The notes beneath the pieces are model-generated. The model was not told the origin of the DNA. It ran no database searches and worked only from the letters and a program-made list of their open reading frames with translations. Source: a virus. Taken from it: 37,122 nt of DNA. A program made the position numbers and the translations under genes. The stretch covers positions 1-37,122 of the IMG/VR virus record IMGVR_UViG_3300034106_000536, one strand, 5' to 3'. Shown here in pieces: positions 1 to 5,842 of the stretch (position 1 is its first letter; each line of letters opens with the position of its first letter).

Positions 1-1
1 A

Positions 2-736
2 AAAGAATTATCTAAAGAATTAAAATTATATCAATTTTTAATAAATGAAAAATATAATTCAGAAGTTAAAGCTGAAAAATTTATAGATACGATTTTAGAT
101 GCACGCAAACAATTGGATGAAAAGAAGCTTATAAAAGAAAAGTATAATTTAATTAAACAAATTAAAGAAACTTATGGTTTAGATGAGTTTATTAAATCTC
201 CAATTTCTAACTACAAAACATTAGCATCTATTTATAAAATATTTGAAGTAGTATCAACTAATGAACAATATGACCCAACTGATATTGTAAGTTCTAGATT
301 TACTATTGCTGAAAATATTATAAATTCATCTATTCAAAATAAAGAAGCTAGAATCAAAGATGCAGTTTTAGAAGAATATAAAAAACAGGATGAGGATTTG
401 AGAGCAATATCTTATAAGATGCTAGTAGAATCATTTAATAACAAATATAAAAATCTTACAGAAGAACAAAAACTTTTATTAAGAGAATATATAAATAATA
501 TTAATAACACTGGTAAATTGAATGAATATATTTCAACCGAAATTATTAAATTAATCAATGGGTTAAAGGAAGTTGGTTCTAAAATACCAGATAAAGTAAC
601 AAAAATCAAATTAGCGGAAACCATATCTAATATTAGAAAAATTAAATCGGTTAAAAAAATTAAGGAACAACATCTATCCGCAATGATGATGAGTTATGAA
701 TTATTAAAAGAATTAAAAAATAGTTTAAATAAATAA
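2..736 (+). CDS. Hypothetical helical protein, 5' end outside window
   Basis: The frame is open from base 2 to the TAA at 734-736, so the protein begins before the window; the visible part is 244 residues. It is Lys/Glu/Ile-rich and looks almost entirely alpha-helical, with no membrane segment or signal peptide. I do not recognise a named family. Its place upstream of the prohead-protease block suggests a head or head-assembly protein, which is inference from position only. A TTG at 113 could be mistaken for a start, but the reading frame continues upstream without a stop, so a partial gene is the better call. The next gene starts 3 nt downstream, so the two are probably co-transcribed. Confidence 0.75.
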   Translation, partial: KELSKELKLYQFLINEKYNSEVKAEKFIDTILDARKQLDEKKLIKEKYNLIKQIKETYGLDEFIKSPISNYKTLASIYKIFEVVSTNEQYDPTDIVSSRFTIAENIINSSIQNKEARIKDAVLEEYKKQDEDLRAISYKMLVESFNNKYKNLTEEQKLLLREYINNINNTGKLNEYISTEIIKLINGLKEVGSKIPDKVTKIKLAETISNIRKIKSVKKIKEQHLSAMMMSYELLKELKNSLNK

Positions 737-739
737 AAA

Positions 740-964
740 ATGTCAAATTATAGAACATATAACGCAAAATTAGTAACATCAGGTTCGGCTTCATTAATAG
801 ATAGAGTTTGGGGTGTATTACCTGTAAGTGGTGTGACTGGAACAATTACGTTAGAAGGTGGAACAACTATTTCATTAGCACATTTAACTGCAGGAGAACC
901 TTTTCCGTGTTACGTTAAAAGTATAGCAGTAACCAATGGTGGTTCTGTTTATGTATTAGCTTAA
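740..964 (+). CDS. Small beta-rich virion-type protein (hypothetical)
   Basis: This 74-residue protein is rich in Gly, Thr, Ser and Val. Alternating hydrophobic residues around 'GTITLEGGTTISLAHL' and 'YVKSIAVTNGGSVYVLA' suggest a small beta-sandwich. Small proteins of this style occur near head genes in many marine and environmental phages, where they are thought to be spike-base or decoration proteins; that link is a resemblance, not a demonstrated homology. The ATG at 740 follows an A-rich leader without a Shine-Dalgarno sequence, 3 nt after the previous stop. It lacks the ΦxE peptide at its start that several neighbours have, so it may not be an internal core protein. Confidence 0.7.
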   Translation: MSNYRTYNAKLVTSGSASLIDRVWGVLPVSGVTGTITLEGGTTISLAHLTAGEPFPCYVKSIAVTNGGSVYVLA

Positions 965-975
965 ACTAATTTAAA

Positions 976-2505
976 ATGTCAATTACAAATAATACTATAG
1001 TATCTAATAAAATCAAAGAAATGGTGTTGGCTGAATTACGTTCAGTTAAAGCTATTCAAACTGATTATTCAAAAGTAATTGATGCAATGGAAAAGCATTT
1101 GGAAGCATATAAAAAATCCAAAGGTACTCCCGCTGAAAAAGAACATATACAAAAATTAAAAACACTAACTACTCAAAAGAAGAAATTAGCAGATGAATTA
1201 AATGCTAAAGTTAGTGATATGTATAAAGATGCCGAATTAAAAGTAGATGAAATGAATACTACTGGTGGTGTTGAAGGATACAATACTCCATTTGCATTTA
1301 GCGGTAAAGATAGTGAAGAAAAGAAGGGAAAGAGACAAGCTGATTTGACTGGATATAGTGTAGTAAACGAAGAAACTCCATCTGAAATCATAAAGGATTT
1401 AGATAAGGTAAAAAACGATTTAATTAAAAAGGTAGATGTTCTAATTGCTAAAAAGAAAAAACTTTACTCTAATGTTGATATAGAATCACCAATGAGTGCA
1501 GATGAAAAGCAGTTAGATAAAGATATACAATCTATATTTTCACAAATTCAACAAATAATTCTTAAAAAAAGAACCTTAAAAGAATCTATAAACGAAGGTA
1601 AATACTATGTAAGCTACAACAGAGGTAGAGGACAGGGTAAAGATTTGGAAAAAGAATTTGACCCAAAAACCTTTAAAACAACTGGTAAGCCAATGGTATT
1701 TAGTTCATATAATGATGCTAAAAAATACGCTGAAAAAATGGAAAAGATGTTCCGTAATTCAATCGGTGGTTCAACGGCATATTGGGTATCGGATGAGAAA
1801 ATGAATAGAGTAGAAGAATCAGTAAACGAATCTGATTTGAAAGGATACCTCGTTGCAGATGTAGTAGATGATATTATCAAATCAATAGGTTCAAAATTTG
1901 TAAGTGGGCAAATTAAAGATGGTGGTAATAAGAATAAAGTTTATCTTAAACTAACAGATAAAAAATTTGGTAGTGGGGTAGTTAAAATCCTAAAATCAAG
2001 ATTTGGCATTGATTCTAAATATGATACAACATTCGGAAACATGCCATCAGTATCGTTTTGGGGCGATAAGGTAGTTAGTGAATCAGTAAATGAAGATAAA
2101 GTTTATATTGATTTTTTAAATAAGAAAAAAGGGTTCAAACAGGATAGGATTAAATTTAATTCTTATGAAGATGCCGTAAAATGGGCAAGAAAGAATTTTG
2201 AAAAGTTTAATCCAGATATGATTAAATATGAATCTATGAACGAAGCAATTCAAAACGCACCCGCAAAAAATGGAAAAGAATTAGCAGATTTCATATTAAG
2301 ACATTATGATTTTTATACCGATTATATTGATGATGGTGGACAGAGACGAAGAGCAATAAAAAGTAATGAAGGTACTATTGAATGGTTCGATTCACATCCT
2401 ATTGATTTGAAAAAGGAAGCACTTAAAATATTACAATCAAAGGTAGGTTCTTCTGGTAAATCACAAATACAAAGAGTTTTCGGTAAATCTACAATGGATA
2501 AATAA
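976..2505 (+). CDS. Probable head-interior polyprotein with repeated ΦNE cleavage-type linkers
   Basis: The product is 509 residues. Residues 1-200 are charged and helical, probably coiled coil. Beyond that, four short domains are separated by near-identical linkers: 'ESINE' (ends E207), 'ESVNE' (E285), 'ESVNE' (E373) and 'ESMNE' (E423); 'VVNE' at 129-132 may be a fifth. T4 prohead protease gp21 cuts after Glu in (I/L)-x-E, so these linkers look like sites for the gp21-like protease encoded 1.1 kb downstream. The segments 208-285 and 374-423 share a pattern of a YYVSY/VYIDF strand, then 'SSYNDAKKYAEK' or 'NSYEDAVKWARK', suggesting duplicated small domains. I infer a precursor cut into peptides inside the prohead, as happens to T4 internal proteins. 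The function of the pieces is unknown. Confidence 0.8.
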   Translation: MSITNNTIVSNKIKEMVLAELRSVKAIQTDYSKVIDAMEKHLEAYKKSKGTPAEKEHIQKLKTLTTQKKKLADELNAKVSDMYKDAELKVDEMNTTGGVEGYNTPFAFSGKDSEEKKGKRQADLTGYSVVNEETPSEIIKDLDKVKNDLIKKVDVLIAKKKKLYSNVDIESPMSADEKQLDKDIQSIFSQIQQIILKKRTLKESINEGKYYVSYNRGRGQGKDLEKEFDPKTFKTTGKPMVFSSYNDAKKYAEKMEKMFRNSIGGSTAYWVSDEKMNRVEESVNESDLKGYLVADVVDDIIKSIGSKFVSGQIKDGGNKNKVYLKLTDKKFGSGVVKILKSRFGIDSKYDTTFGNMPSVSFWGDKVVSESVNEDKVYIDFLNKKKGFKQDRIKFNSYEDAVKWARKNFEKFNPDMIKYESMNEAIQNAPAKNGKELADFILRHYDFYTDYIDDGGQRRRAIKSNEGTIEWFDSHPIDLKKEALKILQSKVGSSGKSQIQRVFGKSTMDK

Positions 2506-2553
2506 AATATATATATTTATACAGTAAAGAAGGCGTAATACAAAATAAAAGTA

Positions 2554-3156
2554 ATGAAACTACATCAACTAAAAGAGTTTGTTAAGCAAACAATTAGAGA
2601 GGAGCAAGATTATCAACAATTGTTTAAGCACATGTTAGATAAAACTGGTAAATCAATTGCAGATATGTCTGACGATGATAAGAAGAAATTCTTTAATGCC
2701 GTAGATACTGCTTATAAAGCAAAATCAGAAGGTAGATTAAGAGGATATAATGAAGCAGAACTAACTGCAGGACAAAAGAAAATTGATGTAGATAAGGATG
2801 GCGAAATTGAAGGTTCAGATTTAGCAGCATTAAGAGCTGGTAAAACAAACGAAGCGGGAGATGAAAGATTTGACTGGCCACCAGTTCTTGATAAATTCAA
2901 AGGAAAAGAAATAGACAAGTTGGAAGCCGATTATAAAGCATCACTTGCTAAAAGTGGTGCAATATTGGATAAACAACGCCAATTGATAAGAACTACACTT
3001 GGTAATAAATTTGAATTTCCGTGGGAAAATTATGATAAATGGCCAGCCAAACTTAAAGCAGAAGTAGAAAGATTAACTCAAGAATTAGAAAAGAGCCGTG
3101 CGAAACAACCTGAAATGTTTAAAAAACTTATGCAGGCAAGAGGTACTTGGAGATGA
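2554..3156 (+). CDS. Head-interior protein with EF-hand-type loop
   Basis: This is a 200-residue protein. Residues 1-16 ('MKLHQLKEFVKQTIRE') resemble a T4 capsid-targeting peptide that ends in a gp21-type site, I-R-E. Residues 22-50 form a helical segment ('MSDDDKKKFFNAVDTAYKA') of a style common in T4-like phage proteins. Around residue 75 the loop 'DVDKDGEIEGSD' has D at positions 1, 3, 5 and 12, G at 6 and I at 8, which fits a canonical EF-hand or dockerin calcium loop. The C-terminal third is helical and charged. An ATATTTATA box lies 32 nt before the start. The stop overlaps the next start (ATGA), indicating coupled translation. A role packaged in the head is inferred from the N-terminal peptide and the neighbours. 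Confidence 0.8.
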   Translation: MKLHQLKEFVKQTIREEQDYQQLFKHMLDKTGKSIADMSDDDKKKFFNAVDTAYKAKSEGRLRGYNEAELTAGQKKIDVDKDGEIEGSDLAALRAGKTNEAGDERFDWPPVLDKFKGKEIDKLEADYKASLAKSGAILDKQRQLIRTTLGNKFEFPWENYDKWPAKLKAEVERLTQELEKSRAKQPEMFKKLMQARGTWR

Positions 3157-3602
3157 TAAAGTTAAAATCCATATTAATTGAAGTAATGAAAAAAAAAAGT
3201 GTAAATGAAAATTTAGCTTTAGGAATACTTGCAACATTAAGTGGTATCCTTATTGGTAAAATTGCATTTTATTATATAGGAGAATTAGTAGAAAAAGGAA
3301 TTAAATACTTTAATGGTTCTAAAGAAACTGAAAAAGAAATATCAGGAATATTAGATAAATTAGAATCAAATAAAAAATTTATAAGTGATGTTACTGAATA
3401 TATTGAAAAGAATAACGGAATAAACGATGCAGCTGCAGATAAAATGGTTAAATCTGCGTATGTTCAATCTCTTATTAAAAAAGTAAATAACGATAATGTT
3501 GATAAAGCAGATTTAGAAAGTGGTTTAAAAAATATATTTTTGAAAGCTTGGTCTAACGATAAAGACACGGCAATTGAAAAAGTTAAAAAAGATATAAAAT
3601 AA
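3153..3602 (+). CDS. Small membrane-segment protein with protease-type N-terminal peptide
   Basis: I place the start at the ATG of the ATGA overlap with the previous stop rather than at the TTG six bases upstream, giving 149 residues. The N-terminus 'MIKLKSILIE' closely resembles that of the gene at 4462 ('MIRLKNLLKE'), and both end in a ΦxE site; a second site, 'SVNE', follows at about residues 16-19. Residues 20-45 ('LALGILATLSGILIGKIAFY') are hydrophobic enough for one transmembrane helix. The rest is helical, with many Lys and Asp. No family is recognised. A head-interior or injected protein is a reasonable guess from the peptide and the location next to the protease, but it is only inference. 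Confidence 0.72.
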   Translation: MIKLKSILIEVMKKKSVNENLALGILATLSGILIGKIAFYYIGELVEKGIKYFNGSKETEKEISGILDKLESNKKFISDVTEYIEKNNGINDAAADKMVKSAYVQSLIKKVNNDNVDKADLESGLKNIFLKAWSNDKDTAIEKVKKDIK

Positions 3603-3603
3603 G

Positions 3604-4194
3604 ATGAATAAAGGATTATTAATAGAAACCCATTTATTTGAAGCAAAACTTCAAAAAGAAGAAAATGGAACCTATTTGGTAAAGGGTATTCTGCAAAGAG
3701 CAGGTGCTGCTAACCAAAATGGTAGAAGATATCCTAAAGAAATATTAGAGAGAGAATGTCAAAAATACAAACAACTTATCAAAGAACGCAGAGCACTGGG
3801 TGAGTTGGACCATCCTGATTCTCCTGTTATCAACTTAAAGAATGTATCACATAACATTAGAGAAATTTATTGGGAAGGCGATGATGTATACGGTGTAGTA
3901 GAAATACTTTCAACTCCATCAGGAAACATTTTAAGAGAATTACTAAAGAACAATATCCGTTTAGGTATCTCATCTAGAGGTTTGGGTTCAGTAAAGGAAT
4001 TGAGAGATGGTACTGTAATGGTTCAGGAAGATTTTGAATTAGTAGGTTGGGATTTTGTATCAAACCCATCTACACATGGAGCATTTATGGCACCAATGAA
4101 CGAATCAAAGCAATGGGCAAAAGTTGCAGAAGAATGTGGTAAGTGGTGTAAACCACAAGATTTGATGAGAGAAATTATAATAGAATTAAACTAA
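3604..4194 (+). CDS. 21: Prohead core protease, T4 gp21-like (peptidase S77 type)
   Basis: This 196-residue protein matches the prohead protease family, serine peptidases with a herpesvirus-assemblin-like fold that degrade the scaffold and trim capsid proteins during head maturation. The visible landmarks are 'NQNGRRYPKEIL' (residues 37-48), the His motif 'LGELDHP' (His70) and the Ser motif 'RLGISSRGLG' (Ser123/Ser124). The ~55-residue spacing between them is as in T4 gp21, and the length is close to T4 gp21 (212). 'LIE' and 'LFE' near the N-terminus (residues 6-8 and 11-13) are possible self-cleavage sites. It begins 1 nt after the preceding stop. Its presence gives meaning to the ΦxE sites seen in at least six other products here, including the major capsid protein. 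Confidence 0.93.
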   Translation: MNKGLLIETHLFEAKLQKEENGTYLVKGILQRAGAANQNGRRYPKEILERECQKYKQLIKERRALGELDHPDSPVINLKNVSHNIREIYWEGDDVYGVVEILSTPSGNILRELLKNNIRLGISSRGLGSVKELRDGTVMVQEDFELVGWDFVSNPSTHGAFMAPMNESKQWAKVAEECGKWCKPQDLMREIIIELN

Positions 4195-4199
4195 CAAAT

Positions 4200-4460
4200 A
4201 TGAAACTAGTAAATTTAGTACCTGGAAAAGCAATTAACGATAAAGTAGTTAAAGAAGCATTGGATGATTTAGATACCAATTTACCAGTATCTATAGAAAG
4301 ATATTTGGATAAAATGGTAGCTCAAATTAAAGGAATGAGTCTTTCTCGTAAAAAAGAAATTCTTGTATTAGCAAAGGTAATCGATGCTATGGGAATTGAC
4401 AAACAAGAAATGATGAGATACGTTTCAAAAATTAAGAAAAACGATATATTAAAAAAATAA
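4200..4460 (+). CDS. Small helical hypothetical protein
   Basis: The product has 86 residues, predicted all helical, with a basic C-terminus. It starts 5 nt after the protease stop and ends 1 nt before the next gene, so it is part of the same head operon. Its position beside the protease and upstream of the scaffold resembles that of the small T4 prohead core genes (67, 68), but there is no sequence match I can defend. 'VVKEA' at residues 17-21 would be a possible ΦxE site. Confidence 0.7.
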   Translation: MKLVNLVPGKAINDKVVKEALDDLDTNLPVSIERYLDKMVAQIKGMSLSRKKEILVLAKVIDAMGIDKQEMMRYVSKIKKNDILKK

Positions 4461-4461
4461 T

Positions 4462-5097
4462 ATGATACGTTTAAAAAACTTACTCAAAGAATCGGAAGAG
4501 TTACAACAACTCCCAACCGAAATGAAAAAACATTTCTTGGAAATCATTTCTACCTATGGACAACATAGAGAAGGAATGAGTAGAAAATCTGATATCAGAC
4601 AAGTTGCAGAAACTTTGGGTGGTATCGCTGATGCTGCCCAAGAATATACATTAAGAGAGGGTGGTGATTGGTTTGATAGAGTTACTATTAAACGTAATAT
4701 GAGTGAGTTAAAAAAATTACAATCTGCATTTGAAAAAGAATCATTAGAAGCACGTGCACAGGAACAAAGGTTGGAAGCTCTATATGAAGATATGGGGAAT
4801 GTGTTGGGTAGATATTTTGAAATAGCTAATGTTTCAGAAAAAGTTATGAAAGAAAGATTGGGTAGAACTTCAATTCAAGAAGCTAAAAAATACGATATCG
4901 GTTCTGGATGGATGGGAAATGGTTTAACTATTTGGAATAGAGCCGAAGAACAATATGGTGATTATAAAATAATTGCTCATATTAGTAAGGATGGCACGTT
5001 AAGTATAAGAGATAAAAAATTACCAAATGATATCAAGCAAATGTTCCAAATGTGGGCAGATACTATGAAAAAGGGTGATAGGCCTGGAACATATTAA
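4462..5097 (+). CDS. Probable head-interior protein with cleavable N-terminal peptide and C-terminal domain
   Basis: This is a 211-residue protein. The N-terminus 'MIRLKNLLKESEELQQL' carries an L-K-E site and matches the start of the gene at 3153. Residues 15-135 are long helices, charged and possibly coiled coil. A second gp21-type site, 'TSIQEAKKYD' (I-Q-E followed by Ala), lies near residue 140. It is followed by a compact alpha/beta domain of about 70 residues beginning 'YDIGSGWMGNGLTIWNRAEE' and containing 'YKIIAHIS' and 'KLPNDIKQMF'. The I-x-E/A pattern is exactly the T4 preference, so release of the C-terminal domain in the prohead is plausible. No enzymatic motif is visible. It sits between the protease block and the ferritin-like gene. 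Confidence 0.78.
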   Translation: MIRLKNLLKESEELQQLPTEMKKHFLEIISTYGQHREGMSRKSDIRQVAETLGGIADAAQEYTLREGGDWFDRVTIKRNMSELKKLQSAFEKESLEARAQEQRLEALYEDMGNVLGRYFEIANVSEKVMKERLGRTSIQEAKKYDIGSGWMGNGLTIWNRAEEQYGDYKIIAHISKDGTLSIRDKKLPNDIKQMFQMWADTMKKGDRPGTY

Positions 5098-5104
5098 TTA
5101 AAAT

Positions 5105-5476
5105 ATGGAAGAATTAGCATCATTATTATTACAAAGTAGAACTCAAGCTCACTCATTTCATTTAGGTGTTAAAGGAATTGGTTCTCATTCTGCACATTTA
5201 GCATTAGGTGAATATTATGATTCAATAGGTGGATTAATTGATGGATTGGTAGAAACATATCAGGGAAAAGAAGGATTAATTCAAATTTCAGGAATTGGAA
5301 CTTTGGATAAAAATAATGATATTAAAAATATTATTAAATATTTCGATACATTATGTAATATGATAGCTAGATTAAGAGAGAATCCTAAATTAAAAGACAG
5401 TTGGATTCAAAATGATATTGATACTGTTGTATCTTTATTATATAAAACAAAATACAAGTTAGTAAATCATCAATAA
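5105..5476 (+). CDS. Ferritin-like/Dps-like helical phage protein (DUF5856-type)
   Basis: This 123-residue helical protein contains 'SRTQAHSFHLGVKGIGSHSA' (about residues 11-30), followed by 'LGEYYDSIGGLIDGLVETYQG'. The arrangement of His residues in one helix and Tyr-Asp/Asp-Glu in the next recalls Dps and other ferritin-like four-helix proteins, and a phage family of this appearance is catalogued as DUF5856. Whether it binds metal or oxidises iron cannot be judged from the sequence; the C-terminal half is less typical. It begins 7 nt after the previous stop and ends 5 nt before bS21. Possible roles are DNA or metal protection, or modulation of a host process; none is demonstrated. Confidence 0.6.
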   Translation: MEELASLLLQSRTQAHSFHLGVKGIGSHSAHLALGEYYDSIGGLIDGLVETYQGKEGLIQISGIGTLDKNNDIKNIIKYFDTLCNMIARLRENPKLKDSWIQNDIDTVVSLLYKTKYKLVNHQ

Positions 5477-5481
5477 TAATT

Positions 5482-5670
5482 ATGATTATAATTGATATTA
5501 AAAACGGTAATATAGAATCGGCTCTGAAACAATATAAGAAAAAAATTCAAAATATTAAACAAACAGAAGAGTTAAGAGAAAGACAAACATTTGTTAAACC
5601 ATCCGTTAAAAATAGGTTACAAAAAGAAAAATCTATAAGAAAAAATCAAAAAGATTTGGGGTTTCTTTAG
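5482..5670 (+). CDS. rpsU: Virus-encoded ribosomal protein bS21
   Basis: The 62-residue product matches bS21, a small basic protein of the 30S platform near the 16S rRNA 3' end. Signature parts are 'IESALKQYKKKI' (residues 11-22), 'ELRERQTFVKPSV' (30-42) and a basic tail. The 'LR.R..FVKPSV' form is the Bacteroidota style rather than the enterobacterial 'REFYEKP' form. Phage-encoded bS21 is known from environmental viruses, where incorporation into host ribosomes is the expected role. The start ATG follows 'caataataatt' and has no Shine-Dalgarno, unlike the rpsU genes reported in flavobacteria. It is the last gene of the head-interior operon; a terminator follows 33 nt later. It ends in TAG, which is uncommon in this window. 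Confidence 0.85.
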   Translation: MIIIDIKNGNIESALKQYKKKIQNIKQTEELRERQTFVKPSVKNRLQKEKSIRKNQKDLGFL

Positions 5671-5687
5671 TTTTCTAAAAAATTTAC

Positions 5688-5696
5688 ATATTTATC
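5688..5696 (+). promoter_or_regulatory. Degenerate ATATTTATA box (ATATTTATC)
   Basis: One mismatch to the 9-mer found in front of many genes here. It lies between the bS21 stop and the terminator at 5704, so any transcript from it would meet the terminator at once. It may be a relic or chance match. Confidence 0.25.
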
Positions 5697-5703
5697 CTCG
5701 AAT

Positions 5704-5727
5704 ATCCTATCTTATATAGGATTTTTT
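5704..5727 (+). terminator. Intrinsic terminator after bS21
   Basis: A perfect 7-bp stem, ATCCTAT/ATAGGAT (5704-5710 and 5716-5722), with loop CTTAT is followed by a run of T up to 5727. It separates the head-interior operon from the scaffold/capsid unit. The stem is AT-rich, so termination may be partial. Confidence 0.7.
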
Positions 5728-5806
5728 AATTCAAATGTAGTTGATTAATGAATACCCTTCTCTATAAGGTGTGACCGAACAATCAACATAATTCTATTGG
5801 AGTTTT

Positions 5807-5814
5807 TATAAATA
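5807..5814 (+). promoter_or_regulatory. T4-type late promoter box TATAAATA before the scaffold gene
   Basis: An exact TATAAATA, the T4 late -10 element read by gp55-like sigma factors, lies 28 nt upstream of the scaffold ATG in the 172-nt gap after the bS21 terminator. It is in the sense orientation at the expected distance, in front of the gp22/gp23 pair that must be made in the largest amounts. That this phage has a gp55-like factor is not shown in the window. Confidence 0.5.
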
Positions 5815-5842
5815 ACTTCACAATCAACACACAATAAAAAAA

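Noticed and set aside
113-115. TTG as start of the first gene
   Set aside because: The frame stays open to the window's left edge, so the gene is more likely cut by the window.
229-236. TATTTATA inside the first gene
   Set aside because: It lacks the preceding A of the 9-mer, lies in the middle of a coding region and is far from any start; taken as a chance match in AT-rich DNA.
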